A stretch of 55,991 bases of DNA from an uncultured Oscillospiraceae bacterium (GCA_947623745.1 CANQHN010000018.1:1-55991); one strand, 5' to 3'. Positions 42,256 through 51,023 are shown, counted from the stretch's first letter. Translations and numbers: made by a program. Notes: generated by a model not told the origin, from the sequence alone.

Positions 42256-43362
42256 ATGGTTGAACAGAGCAACAATGGGCAATCAGCTTTGCCCGGCATA
42301 GAATTGTTAAAAGCATTAACATCAGTTGGTAATTTTGAAATCATCCCATGTGAAAGCAACGTAGACTTTGAAGATAGCAACCGATTCACCAAGCTAGCAT
42401 TAGGTTCTGAACAAAAAGCACAAATAAGCATGTTTATTCATGATATTCCAGCTGTGATAGCTTCCTCTGCAATGTCACAAGCCTATATTGCAAAATTCCC
42501 AGAAGGGTTACCGCATACTCTCACTGCATTGAAGCAGGGAGGATATGGTTCCATGATTCGTGCGGATGGAAAATTCGTCGGATCAGCGTCTTTCTATCCT
42601 ATGTCATCCCAAGCTGCAATACTGAGGGCATTTACAGCAATGTCTGTCGCTTCAGGGCAATATTTTCTTGCACAGATCAACAGCGAGATGCACATGATGA
42701 GGATGAAGCTTGATGAAATATTGGGATTCCTTTACGGGGATAAAAAAGCTGAATTGATTTCAGAGATGAGTTTCATTCGATATGCATATCAGAATTATAG
42801 TTCTATAATGACACACGACCATCAACGAATCGCTACGATAGGAAGCCTGCAAAGTGCAAAGAAAGTCGCAATACAGGATATTGAATTCTATATCAGCGAT
42901 CTTGAATCTACGGTTTCTCATAAGGATAAAGATTACGCGGGTTTGCGCTCAACGATTGATAAATCTTTCCAACTCAAAGGCAGCCTTGATTTGGCACAGC
43001 AACTTTATGTTATGAGCAGTATGATGGAAGTATATTTTGCTCAGAACCAAGAGGCAGAATATCTACGTGCTACTGAACAGGATATACTCTCCTATATTGA
43101 TAAATGCGATAAACGCGTGTTGGGGAATTTCAGCATTTTGAAGGGTCGTATCAGCAATTATAGGGCAAAACCATTGGAAAAAGCAAATAAATCGTCTCTT
43201 GAGTCCGATGAAAATAGAATTGATTCGGTAATTGATGCATTGCATGATGGGGAAGAAAATACTATGCGAAAAGCTGTCCGTACGTTACTCAGTGCGGTTG
43301 ATAGTCAGGCAGAATACTACTTGAGCAGTGAAGGGAACATCTATATCAAAGGCAAAATATAA
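42256..43362 (+). CDS. Unknown 368-residue protein of the mobile island
   Basis: I do not recognise a named family. The protein has no signal peptide. Its N-terminal third contains 'FPEGLPHTLTALKQGGYGSM' and 'GKFVGSASFYPMSSQAAILR' followed by a moderately hydrophobic stretch ('AFTAMSVASGQYFLAQI'). The rest is helical and charged ('RIATIGSLQSAKKVAIQDIE', 'LRSTIDKSFQLKGSLDLAQQ'), consistent with a coiled-coil body. Base composition is far more AT-rich than its neighbours, and it has its own promoter and terminator, so it looks like an independent cargo gene. A defence or membrane-stress role is possible but unsupported. Confidence 0.65.
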   Translation: MVEQSNNGQSALPGIELLKALTSVGNFEIIPCESNVDFEDSNRFTKLALGSEQKAQISMFIHDIPAVIASSAMSQAYIAKFPEGLPHTLTALKQGGYGSMIRADGKFVGSASFYPMSSQAAILRAFTAMSVASGQYFLAQINSEMHMMRMKLDEILGFLYGDKKAELISEMSFIRYAYQNYSSIMTHDHQRIATIGSLQSAKKVAIQDIEFYISDLESTVSHKDKDYAGLRSTIDKSFQLKGSLDLAQQLYVMSSMMEVYFAQNQEAEYLRATEQDILSYIDKCDKRVLGNFSILKGRISNYRAKPLEKANKSSLESDENRIDSVIDALHDGEENTMRKAVRTLLSAVDSQAEYYLSSEGNIYIKGKI

Positions 43363-43443
43363 CGCTATTATCATTTCTTCTGCAACGGGATGTATAAAGA
43401 AATTAAACCAACGGATGATTTGATTGTCGTTACATACAACTAA
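43363..43443 (+). pseudogene. Short C-terminal relic after the unknown gene
   Basis: Immediately after the stop of the 368-residue gene, the same frame continues for 26 codons ('RYYHFFCNGMYKEIKPTDDL' and 'IVVTYN') and stops again. It reads like the end of a protein rather than random sequence. It may be a relic of another gene or a read-through tail. Confidence 0.3.
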
Positions 43444-43467
43444 AATCCCTCTTTGATGTGAGCAGTC

Positions 43468-43507
43468 AAAAGCCCATGGGTCCCATATTGGGACTCATGG
43501 GCTTTTT
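43468..43507 (+). terminator. Rho-independent terminator
   Basis: AAAAGCCCATGGGTCCC (43468-43484) pairs with GGGACTCATGGGCTTTTT (43490-43507) around an ATATT loop, with the T-run included. It ends the unknown gene's transcript. Confidence 0.8.
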
Positions 43508-43540
43508 GAATATCAAGCTTCTTCTCCCCCTTCTGGACCG

Positions 43541-43816
43541 ATGCGGTCCAGCTCACAGGACAGCAGCCGCTCGCCGGTCTCCCCCATCGTCCCCTTATCC
43601 CCCGCCGATCAGCGGCTGGTCAAAGGCAAACAGCATCTCATTGAGGGCAAACACGTCGTAGTTGCGGTGAACGATGAAATACTTCACGATGGTATCGAAG
43701 TGGCCGCCATACTTGCTGAGCTGCGGCGGATCGAAGCCGGGGCTGGCGTGGACAGCGAGCTGCTGGACACCATTCAAATGATCGCCGCCATCCTGGGCGG
43801 CATGAAGGAGGAGTGA
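43541..43816 (+). CDS. Small hypothetical protein upstream of RepA-like ATPase
   Basis: A 91-codon frame whose C-terminal two-thirds look coding ('GKHVVVAVNDEILHDGIEVA', 'AELRRIEAGAGVDSELLDTI'). The N-terminus is Ser/Pro-rich and there is no clear ribosome site before the ATG, so the true start may be internal or the 5' end may be rearranged. The stop lies four bases before the ATPase start, suggesting translational coupling in a replication or mobilisation module. Confidence 0.5.
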   Translation: MRSSSQDSSRSPVSPIVPLSPADQRLVKGKQHLIEGKHVVVAVNDEILHDGIEVAAILAELRRIEAGAGVDSELLDTIQMIAAILGGMKEE

Positions 43817-43820
43817 TAGA

Positions 43821-44977
43821 TTGAAGGATTCCCAGGAAACGAAAAGGACTGTCCCGGTTCCGTCTGTTGGCGCAGACGGGGAACAGCCCATTTCTCAAAT
43901 GACTGCCCCAAGTATAGCAGAGGAAACGTCGGAAAGCAATCCACCGGAGAAAAAATACCGGGAAATGCTCCGGCAGATGCAACGGATGAACGATCCGGCC
44001 TATCTCCCTACCATCTCCATGAACGAGCCCTACCAGAACGTGTACCGGAGCAGGCCGCCCGTCATCGACGGCCTGCTCTATCCGGGGACGTACCTCTTTG
44101 CCGGAGCGCCCAAGGTAGGCAAGTCGTTCCTGATGGATCAACTGGCCTACCATGTCAGCACCGGCCTCCCCCTGTGGGGCTACCCTGTCCACAAAGGGAC
44201 CGTCCTCTATCTGGCGCTGGAGGACGACCACCGCCGCCTGCAAGGAGGCTCTATCGGATGTTCGGCATGGAGGCTACCAACGACCTTCTCTTTGCGATTT
44301 GCGCCAAGCAGGCCGGCAACGGACTGGAGGAACAGTTGAAACGATTCGTGGAGGAACATCCTGACACGAGGCTCATTATCATCGATACCCTTCAGAAAAT
44401 TCGGGAGGCCGGCGGGGACAAGTACAGCTATGCCAACGACTATGAGCTGGTAGGAAAACTAAAACGGTTTGCTGACGGCTGCGGTGTCTGCCTCCTGCTG
44501 GTACATCACACCAGAAAGCAGCAGGCCGATGACAAATTCGATATGATCTCCGGCACCAACGGCTTGGCGGGGTCTGCGGACGGGGCCTTCCTTCTTCAGA
44601 AGGAGAAACGGACGGACAGTACCGCCACTCTGGACGTGGTGGGGCGGGACCAGCAGGACCAGCGGCTCTACCTCACCCGCGACAAGGAGCACTTGACCTG
44701 GATGCTGGACCGGGTGGAAACGGAACTGTGGATAGAGCCGCCCGACCCGGTGTTGGAGGCCGTGTCTACCTTCATCACAGCGGAGAGGCCATCCTGGGCC
44801 GGTACCGCTACGGAGCTGGCGGAGGCGTTGAAGTTGGATATGAAGCCCAATGCCTTGGCCATGCGGCTCAACGTCCGGGCGGGGAGGCTGTCGGTGGAGT
44901 ACCACATCCGCTATGAGAACGCCCGCACCCACGCCGGGAGGAGCATCAGCCTGACGCTGGAGCCTCCCGAAGCGTGA
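43821..44977 (+). pseudogene. RepA-like AAA/RecA-fold ATPase, frameshifted
   Basis: Read together, two frames give a roughly 385-residue hexameric RepA/RecA-type ATPase of mobile elements. Frame 1 (TTG at 43821) holds Walker A 'FAGAPKVGKSFLMDQ' and 'LYLALEDDHRRLQ'. Frame 2, from about 44245, holds 'LYRMFG', Walker B-like 'TRLIIIDTLQKIR', 'VCLLLVHHTRKQ' and a C-terminal winged-helix-like region. One base is missing near 44244 (CAAGGAGG where CAAGAGAGG is expected), which disrupts the protein after Walker A. It is either a true pseudogene or a sequencing error. Its likely role would be helicase loading or replication of the excised element. Confidence 0.75.
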
Positions 44978-45055
44978 CGACCGTGACGGCCGTGACGACT
45001 ATTTTGAGAGCGGGGCGGTGTTAAAAACATCGTCACGGTCGTCACGGCTGTCACA
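44973..45055. repeat. Nine-base iterons in tandem and inverted copies
   Basis: Three tandem 9-mers (CGTGACGAC, CGTGACGGC, CGTGACGAC) run from 44973 to 44999, starting in the last codon of the ATPase gene. After a 31-base spacer containing TTAAAAAC, three inverted copies (CGTCACGGT, CGTCACGGC, TGTCACA) follow from about 45031. The arms match with about four mismatches in 27. Iterons beside a RepA-like gene suggest a replication origin (inference). Confidence 0.65.
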
Positions 45056-45059
45056 GGGG

Positions 45060-45320
45060 CCCCACACGAGCCCAGCGCAGCGGGTCGTGTGGGGAGAGGA
45101 GGAGCAAGGGAGTGAACGTAGTTTTCGCCGCAGGCGGAAACGGAGTTGAACGGACTTTGCGACGACGATGTGCAGGGTGCCCTTTTCAAAGGGCAGCCCT
45201 GCTGGGGGAGCCGTCCGCAGACGGCGGGGGCAACGCCCCCAAGACCACCCCGTAGGGCGCAAGGGCACTTTTGATGCGAAGTGTCAAAAGTGCTTTTGCG
45301 TTACTTTCGCAGAAAGTAAC
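45060..45320. other. Hairpin cluster before the relaxase gene, candidate oriT
   Basis: Three perfect inverted repeats lie here: CCCCACACGA/TCGTGTGGGG (45060-45069, 45085-45094), GCACTTTTGA/TCAAAAGTGC (45265-45274, 45284-45293) and GTTACTTTC/GAAAGTAAC (45300-45308, 45312-45320). The last two sit side by side upstream of the MobV relaxase, the usual place for its nick site. No protein-coding gene is convincing between 44978 and 45467. Confidence 0.5.
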
Positions 45321-45467
45321 AAAGGCCGCCGCTTCGTCCTCACAAACTCCATATCGCTCACCTCGCCGCAGGCGGCGGGTCTCGCTCATTCCGTTGTTCG
45401 TCCTCTCGGCAAAAAGTCTCGTTTCACTACCAACTTTTCGCCGTGCAAATACGAAAGGAGTATTGAT

Positions 45468-46655
45468 TTGAAAAGAACGATAAGCGTCATGGTGGGCCGC
45501 GGCTCGGTGAACCACAACAGCCGGAAGTTCCACGCCAAGAATACCGACCCAGAACGTTCCCATCTCAATATGGACTACTGCAACGAGGACATCAAGGTTG
45601 TCTACCACGAGCTGTTTGACGAAGCCCTCCAACGGTACAACGACAAGCAGACCAGGGCGGACCGTGTGATTACGGACTACTACGAGAAGATCCGTTCCGG
45701 CAAGCAGGAGAAACCCTTCCATGAAATCATCCTGCAAGTGGGAAACTTAGAAGATATGAACGCTCAGAGCGACGACGGGCAGTTGGCCAAACAGATTCTG
45801 GACGAATACTACCAGGGGTTCCGGGAGCGTAATCCGAACCTCCGGGTGTTCTCGGCTCACCTCCACATGGACGAGGCCACGCCCCATCTGCACATCGACT
45901 TTGTGCCGTTCACCACCGGCAGCAAACGGGGACTGGATACCAGGGTGTCTCTCAAACAGGCCCTTGCCGCCCAGGGCTTCAAGGGCGGCACCAGGGGAGA
46001 CACGGAGTGGAGCCAGTGGGTACGGGCTGAAAAGGAACATCTCGCCGCCGTGATGGAGCGCCACGGCATCGAGTGGGAGGACAAGGGTACACACGACCAG
46101 CATCTTTCGGTCCTGGATTACAAGAAGGAGCAGCGGGCGAGGGAGGTTGCTGCGCTGGATGCGGAGCAGGCCCAGAAGCAGGAGCAAGTGGACCGTCAGG
46201 AACAGCGCCTGAAGGAGCTGGCCCCGGCGGTGAAGAACTTGGAGCAGTTGGCGGTACAGTTCTCCGAGGACCCCGAACAGGCTCTCCCGGAGGCCGGACC
46301 GCTGGAATCCGCCAGGGCTTACCGGGAGAAGAAGGTCAAGCCCCTTTGGGAGAAGATCGTCAAAGTCCTGCGCTCCGTCTATCGGACCTACTTCGACCTC
46401 AAGAGTAAGTTTGAGCGTCTGCAAGGACAGTACAACCGGGTGTCAGAGCGGTGCTATTCTTACTCAGCCCGGTTGGACGCGGTTTCGGCGGAGAACAAGT
46501 CTTTGAGGGAGGAGGTGAGGGACTATGAGCGACTGAAGCGGGCCATCGGCCCGGAGCAGACCAGCATGATGCTGGAGGCCGCCCGTCAGCAGGAACAGGC
46601 GGAAAAGGAGCGGAAACGAGCCGCCAGAAGGAAAGCAGATTTAGACGCACGATAA
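45468..46655 (+). CDS. MobV-type relaxase (Mob/Pre plasmid recombination enzyme)
   Basis: The 395-residue protein begins 'LKRTISVMVGRGSVNHNSRK' and carries the MobV motif HLHMDEATPHLHIDF (H131, H133, D135-E136, H140, H142), which binds the metal for nicking at oriT. The C-terminal half is Gln/Glu/Arg-rich and predicted to be coiled-coil. The frame is open upstream to 45168, but TTG at 45468 has GAAAGGAG eight bases before it and gives the family start. With host or co-resident conjugation machinery this protein would allow mobilisation. It precedes tnpV by 19 bp. Confidence 0.88.
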   Translation: MKRTISVMVGRGSVNHNSRKFHAKNTDPERSHLNMDYCNEDIKVVYHELFDEALQRYNDKQTRADRVITDYYEKIRSGKQEKPFHEIILQVGNLEDMNAQSDDGQLAKQILDEYYQGFRERNPNLRVFSAHLHMDEATPHLHIDFVPFTTGSKRGLDTRVSLKQALAAQGFKGGTRGDTEWSQWVRAEKEHLAAVMERHGIEWEDKGTHDQHLSVLDYKKEQRAREVAALDAEQAQKQEQVDRQEQRLKELAPAVKNLEQLAVQFSEDPEQALPEAGPLESARAYREKKVKPLWEKIVKVLRSVYRTYFDLKSKFERLQGQYNRVSERCYSYSARLDAVSAENKSLREEVRDYERLKRAIGPEQTSMMLEAARQQEQAEKERKRAARRKADLDAR

Positions 46656-46674
46656 ATGAAACGGAGGTAATCTT

Positions 46675-47040
46675 ATGGAACAATTCATCTACGACGAGAG
46701 CAACGGCCTGTGGTACGAGCAGCAGGGGGACTATTACATCCCCTGCCTGTCTCTGCCGGAGGACCACCAGCCCATCGGCCTATGGGGACAGCGGCACCTG
46801 CGCTACATCAAAGAGTACCGTGATGGCTTCTATACCGGCCTCCTGTTGAGCGGCAAACTGAACAGCAATCTGGCGGACATTGACCGCCAGGCCCAGGAGC
46901 AGTTGGACACCATCATCCGCCAGATGGCCCAGGCCCAGGGTGTCACCGAGGCGTTGAAGGCCGCTGACCCGATGGCCTGGGTGGGACGGATGAATAATAT
47001 CCGGGCGGCGGCAATTGAGATCATGATGAATCGAGAGTAG
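46675..47040 (+). CDS. tnpV: TnpV-family transposon-encoded protein
   Basis: A 121-residue protein ('YDESNGLWYEQQGDYYIPCL', 'LWGQRHLRYIKEYRDGFYTG', C-terminal 'NIRAAAIEIM') that matches the small TnpV proteins carried by Firmicutes transposons and integrative mobilizable elements. Its biochemical role is not established. It follows the relaxase gene in one transcription unit and is closed by a strong terminator. Confidence 0.75.
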   Translation: MEQFIYDESNGLWYEQQGDYYIPCLSLPEDHQPIGLWGQRHLRYIKEYRDGFYTGLLLSGKLNSNLADIDRQAQEQLDTIIRQMAQAQGVTEALKAADPMAWVGRMNNIRAAAIEIMMNRE

Positions 47041-47045
47041 AGAAG

Positions 47046-47089
47046 AAAAATATTCATCGTCACATCAAAATATGACGATGAATATTTTT
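47046..47089 (+). terminator. Strong bidirectional terminator after tnpV
   Basis: A perfect 17-bp stem (AAAAATATTCATCGTCA at 47046-47062 with its complement at 47073-47089, 10-base loop) ends in T5. It insulates the mobilisation genes from the R-M operon. Confidence 0.88.
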
Positions 47090-47100
47090 CAAAAAAGCTA

Positions 47101-47129
47101 TTGACAACCTGCAAACCATATGGTATTAT
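47101..47129 (+). promoter_or_regulatory. Strong sigma-A promoter of the R-M operon
   Basis: Consensus TTGACA (47101-47106) and TATTAT (47124-47129) are spaced by 17 bp. A leader of about 145 nt precedes the first small gene; it contains a GCAGCGGCAACTGC-like short palindrome but no known riboswitch. Confidence 0.8.
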
Positions 47130-47280
47130 AGTTCTTGGCAAGAGAAAAGCTCCCGAAAGCAGCGGCAACTGCTTCTAGAAGCTTCCCACGCAGACATACA
47201 TCTTTGCACAATCATTCTATCAGGTTTTTTGGACTTTGTCAACGTGGGCTTGTACTTTTTCAAAGAAGGAGGACAAGCAG

Positions 47281-47484
47281 GTGAGATACTACGTCAACAA
47301 AAACGCTCAGCAGAATGGCGACCACGAAGTTCATCGTTCGTACTGCAGTTGGTTGCCTGATGCGGCAAACAGGATTGACCTTGGTGAGTGCTCTACACCC
47401 CAAGAAGCTCTCCGGGTAGCGCGTTTGTACTACAACCAAGTCGATGGTTGTGCTTATTGTTGCCCTGAGATCCACCATCATTGA
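47281..47484 (+). CDS. Small Cys/His-rich protein, first gene of the R-M operon
   Basis: A 67-residue protein starting at GTG 47281, with AAGGAGG nine bases upstream. It contains 'YYVNKNAQQNGDHEVHRSYC', a middle 'IDLGECSTPQEALRVARLYY' and an end 'VDGCAYCCPEIHHH'. The spaced His/Cys residues suggest a metal-binding fold. Similar short proteins ending in GC-x2-CC are, from memory, widespread in bacteria without known function. Here it precedes the Type I R-M genes, so a control or accessory role is conceivable (inference). Confidence 0.7.
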   Translation: MRYYVNKNAQQNGDHEVHRSYCSWLPDAANRIDLGECSTPQEALRVARLYYNQVDGCAYCCPEIHHH

Positions 47485-47490
47485 GCGCAA

Positions 47491-47518
47491 AGTGGCCCGC
47501 CCTGAAGGGCGGGCCACT
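47491..47518 (+). promoter_or_regulatory. Intercistronic hairpin
   Basis: A perfect 12-bp stem (AGTGGCCCGCCC, loop TGAA, GGGCGGGCCACT) separates the small Cys/His gene from the half-S gene. It lacks a T-run, so it may be an attenuator or processing element that lowers R-M expression. Confidence 0.5.
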
Positions 47519-47537
47519 GCCGTATCGGAGTGAGAAA

Positions 47538-48131
47538 ATGAGAGTAAGAGTTTCGGATGTTGCATCAGCACAGAGCGGACTTGTACTAAGCCGAAAAGAG
47601 ACATCAGCTCAAGCAAACACCCCTTTTAAGTATAGAAGACTAAATCTCCGGGCCCTTGAGGAGAATGGTTTTATTAATTTTGCGGAACTGGAAATGTTTT
47701 ATTCCAGGGAGCCTTTGGAAGCCTCGTTGCTAACTAAGCCCAAAGATATTGTTATCCGTCTATTTACTCCTATGCACCCGGTTTTGATTGATAGTCAAAA
47801 TAAAGGCCTACTTGTTCCTTCCCAGCTTGCAATTCTTAAAGTAATAGATGAAAGCATCCTTATGCCGGCGTTTCTCCGCCTGTGTTTAGCACAGAATGAC
47901 CTGCAGGAACGAGTTAAAAAACTAGAGCATGGCACAGCACAGAGAACAGTGAAGCTTCGGACGGTGTTAGATGAAATAATCAATATTCCTGACATAAAAA
48001 CGCAGGAAAAGGTGGTCAACTTAGATTTGACCAATCGAAACCGGGAACGTAAGTATCGCGAGCTCATCAGGCAAGAACGTCTTTTAACTGAAAGCATTAT
48101 CGGAAGAATTCTTGGAGGTCAAGAGCAATGA
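47538..48131 (+). CDS. Half-size Type I specificity-like subunit
   Basis: A 197-residue protein resembling a single target-recognition domain of HsdS plus one helical spacer ('VRVSDVASAQSGLVLSRKET', 'PKDIVIRLFTPMHPVLIDSQ', then 'IINIPDIKTQEKVVNLDLTN' and a C-terminal helix 'YRELIRQERLLTESIIGRIL'). ATG at 47538 has a GGAG site. It overlaps hsdM by four bases (ATGA), so it is translated with it. A full-length two-domain hsdS follows hsdM, making this an extra half-S. It could dimerise to give a second specificity or modulate assembly (inference). Confidence 0.7.
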   Translation: MRVRVSDVASAQSGLVLSRKETSAQANTPFKYRRLNLRALEENGFINFAELEMFYSREPLEASLLTKPKDIVIRLFTPMHPVLIDSQNKGLLVPSQLAILKVIDESILMPAFLRLCLAQNDLQERVKKLEHGTAQRTVKLRTVLDEIINIPDIKTQEKVVNLDLTNRNRERKYRELIRQERLLTESIIGRILGGQEQ

Positions 48132-49693
48132 CATCAAGAGCCAATATCGAAAATACGCTGATGCGCGGTGCTGACACACTGCGGGACACCATTGACGCGG
48201 CAAACTACAAAGATTACGTTCTGCCTATGATGTTCCTCAAATATCTGAGTGACACATATGAAGAATCTGTAGAAACATTACGACGGCAATATCCTGATGA
48301 TAAACGTTTCCAGCGGCAAAAGCGTTATCTACCGTTTACCATTGCGGAAGACTGTTCTTTCAAGACATTGTATGATCAGCGGTTCGCCGATAATATTGGC
48401 CAGGTCATCAATGCTTCCATGAGAAGCATTGAGGCGGACAACAATCAGCAGTTGGCCGGCGTGCTTAGTGCTATCGATTACAACAGTGAAAACGCATTGG
48501 GAACCCGCGAGCATAAAAATGCGATTCTCCGAGATCTCTTGGAGGACTTTGAATCTCTTGACTTGCGCCCCTCCAAGATTGAGGTAAAAGAAGGACAAGT
48601 CCCGGCGGATGTGATTGGGGATGCCTATGAGTATATGATAGGCCAATTCGCCAGGATGGCGGGCAAAAAGGCCGGCTCCTTCTATACTCCACCCGCTGTT
48701 TCTGAGATCATGGCGCGAATCGTGAATGTTCAACCCGGTGAACGAGTCTATGACCCTACCTGTGGATCCGGTTCACTGCTTATCAGAACAGCAAAAAAGC
48801 AGAATATAAGCGCGGTTTCCATCTATGGACAGGAAGTCAACGGCTCCTCTGTCGCTATGGCCAAGATGAATATGTATATCCATGAGATCCGTGACGCAAA
48901 AATCGCCTGGGGTGACACACTTGCAAACCCACGGTTTCTGGACTCAGATGGTAATCTCCTACTGTTTGATGCCATTGTCGCCAATATGCCGTTTTCAAAG
49001 GACAAGTGGGCTTCCGGCTTTAATCCGGGCGGGGAGTCCAGCGGCAAGGGCAAAAAAGAATTCAAGATGGAACCATCTCTGGACAAGTTCCACCGTTTCG
49101 ATTGGGGCGTTCCCCCTGCCAGCAAAGGCGACTGGGCTTTTTTACTGCACATGATAGCCAGCCTCTCCGTAAACGGCAGGATTGCGACAGTTGCACCACA
49201 CGGCGTACTGTTTCGCGGTGCGGCTGAGGGCAGGATACGCCAGAAAGTCATTGAAGAGAACCTCTTGGATGCGGTCATTGGTCTGCCTGAGAATCTGTTT
49301 TACGGTACGTCCATCCCTGCGTGCATCCTGGTGTTCAAGAAGAGCAGGCCGACCAGTGACATTCTCTTCATCGATGCCAGCAAAAAAGATGAAGAGGGAA
49401 ATCTCCGCTATGTAAAGGCAAGCAATCAAAACGAGTTGAGCCAAAAGCATATTGAAGATATTGTTGATGCCTATCAGCGCCGTACAGATCGTCCCAAATT
49501 TGCTCATGTAGCTACACTGGATGAAATCAAAGAAAATCAGTATAACCTCAATATTCCCCGATATGTGGACACCTTCGAGGAAGAAGAGCTCATCGATATC
49601 GACGCAGTCCAAGCCAACATCGCCCGGCTGAAAAGGGAGATTGCAGAGGCCGAAGCCCAGATGGATGCCTATTTGAAGGAGCTTGGACTATAA
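48128..49693 (+). CDS. hsdM: Type I restriction-modification DNA methyltransferase
   Basis: The 521-residue protein has the HsdM N-terminal helical domain ('NYKDYVLPMMFLKYLSDTYE'), 'SFYTPPAVSEIMARIV', the AdoMet motif 'DPTCGSGSLLIR' (from D209) and the catalytic motif as 'NMPFS' (N286) in place of the more common NPPF. It methylates adenine in the sequence chosen by HsdS. Length is normal. It is preceded by the half-S gene (4-bp overlap) and followed by hsdS after 42 bp. Confidence 0.92.
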   Translation: MTSRANIENTLMRGADTLRDTIDAANYKDYVLPMMFLKYLSDTYEESVETLRRQYPDDKRFQRQKRYLPFTIAEDCSFKTLYDQRFADNIGQVINASMRSIEADNNQQLAGVLSAIDYNSENALGTREHKNAILRDLLEDFESLDLRPSKIEVKEGQVPADVIGDAYEYMIGQFARMAGKKAGSFYTPPAVSEIMARIVNVQPGERVYDPTCGSGSLLIRTAKKQNISAVSIYGQEVNGSSVAMAKMNMYIHEIRDAKIAWGDTLANPRFLDSDGNLLLFDAIVANMPFSKDKWASGFNPGGESSGKGKKEFKMEPSLDKFHRFDWGVPPASKGDWAFLLHMIASLSVNGRIATVAPHGVLFRGAAEGRIRQKVIEENLLDAVIGLPENLFYGTSIPACILVFKKSRPTSDILFIDASKKDEEGNLRYVKASNQNELSQKHIEDIVDAYQRRTDRPKFAHVATLDEIKENQYNLNIPRYVDTFEEEELIDIDAVQANIARLKREIAEAEAQMDAYLKELGL

Positions 49694-49735
49694 GATTATA
49701 AAAGGTATTTCTTAAAATCAACAGGAGGTCATATT

Positions 49736-50995
49736 ATGACCGATTTGATTAAAGAACGAATTGACCAGATACGTTCAGGGAAAGTGCCTAGCGGATATGT
49801 GAAGACAAGGGCCGGAATAATGCCGGTAGATTGGAAACACGATGTTCAAGCCAAACATGTGTTTCAAAGTTATACAAATAAAGACCATCACGGAAATTAT
49901 GAAATTTTGGCTGCAACGCAAGAGAATGGAATCGTGCCAAGGAACCAACTGGATAAAGAAATAAAATGCTCCGATGAGGGAATTGACGGATATAAAATAG
50001 TTAGTCGAGGCGATTTTATTATCAGTCTTCGCTCTTTTCAGGGGGGAATCGAGTATTCGGAGTACGATGGACTTGTAAGCCCGGCATATACCGTATTAAA
50101 GCCTATACATGAAATATCAGATGGGTATTATAAGTATTATTTTAAGTCGAATGACTTTATCTCAAGACTAAACGGTGCAGTATATGGAATTCGCGATGGA
50201 AAACAAATCGGTTATGAGGATTTTGGAGATTTATATATTCATTTCCCTTCTCTTGCGGAGCAACGACGAATAACGGATATTTTGACGTACTGCGACAAGA
50301 TAATCGCTCTCTACCAGCAGCAAATGGATGAGCTCAAGAAGGAAAAGAGCTATTTCCAAAAGAATATGTTTCTGCAGCAAGGCGAAACAAATCCGCGAAT
50401 TCGCTTTCCTGGATTTACTTCTCCGTGGGAACATCGCAAGTTAGGAGAGATGAGCGAATCATACTCTGGAGGAACCCCAACCGCAGGGATTAAAGAGTAC
50501 TATAACGGGGAGATTCCATTTATTCGTTCTGCTGAAATAAACAATGATACAACCGAACTTTTTTTATCAGAGGAAGGACTTCAAAATTCTTCTGCACGAC
50601 TTGTTTCCGTGGGTGATATTTTGTATGCGTTATATGGAGCAACAAGCGGAGAAGTTGGCCGAGCAAGGTTAAAAGGTGCGATAAATCAAGCGATTTTGGC
50701 TATTAAACCATATGCTGAACATGATACAGAGTTCCTTGCCCAATGGTTGAGAAAAAGTAAACATAATATCATTGGAACCTATCTACAAGGGGGGCAAGGA
50801 AATCTATCTGGAACGATAGTTAAAGAGTTATTAGTTGAATTTCCATCATTACAAGAACAGCAGCAAATTGGCAACTTTTTTGCTTCCCTCGATAACCTTA
50901 TCACCCTTCATCAGCGGAAGTTAGACGAAGCGCGTCGAGAGAGGAAAGCGTTGATGCAACTGCTACTTACAGGAATTGTCCGAGTTAAAACATAA
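49736..50995 (+). CDS. hsdS: Type I specificity subunit
   Basis: A 419-residue protein with two target-recognition domains, each followed by a conserved helix: the first half ends 'LAEQRRITDILTYCDKIIAL' (about residue 190) and the second 'LQEQQQIGNFFASLDNLITL' (about 393). 'MPVDWKHDV' and 'FTSPWEHRKLGEMSESYSGG' open the two halves. It sets the bipartite recognition site for both methylation and cleavage. AT-rich recognition regions contrast with the ends, as expected for shuffled hsdS genes. AGGAGGT precedes the ATG. Confidence 0.92.
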   Translation: MTDLIKERIDQIRSGKVPSGYVKTRAGIMPVDWKHDVQAKHVFQSYTNKDHHGNYEILAATQENGIVPRNQLDKEIKCSDEGIDGYKIVSRGDFIISLRSFQGGIEYSEYDGLVSPAYTVLKPIHEISDGYYKYYFKSNDFISRLNGAVYGIRDGKQIGYEDFGDLYIHFPSLAEQRRITDILTYCDKIIALYQQQMDELKKEKSYFQKNMFLQQGETNPRIRFPGFTSPWEHRKLGEMSESYSGGTPTAGIKEYYNGEIPFIRSAEINNDTTELFLSEEGLQNSSARLVSVGDILYALYGATSGEVGRARLKGAINQAILAIKPYAEHDTEFLAQWLRKSKHNIIGTYLQGGQGNLSGTIVKELLVEFPSLQEQQQIGNFFASLDNLITLHQRKLDEARRERKALMQLLLTGIVRVKT

Positions 50996-51023
50996 ATAAG
51001 AACGTGCATAAGGAGGAACCGAT

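Noticed and set aside
44973-45055. CRISPR array
   Set aside because: Repeat units are 9 bp, contiguous and partly inverted, without unique spacers or cas genes.
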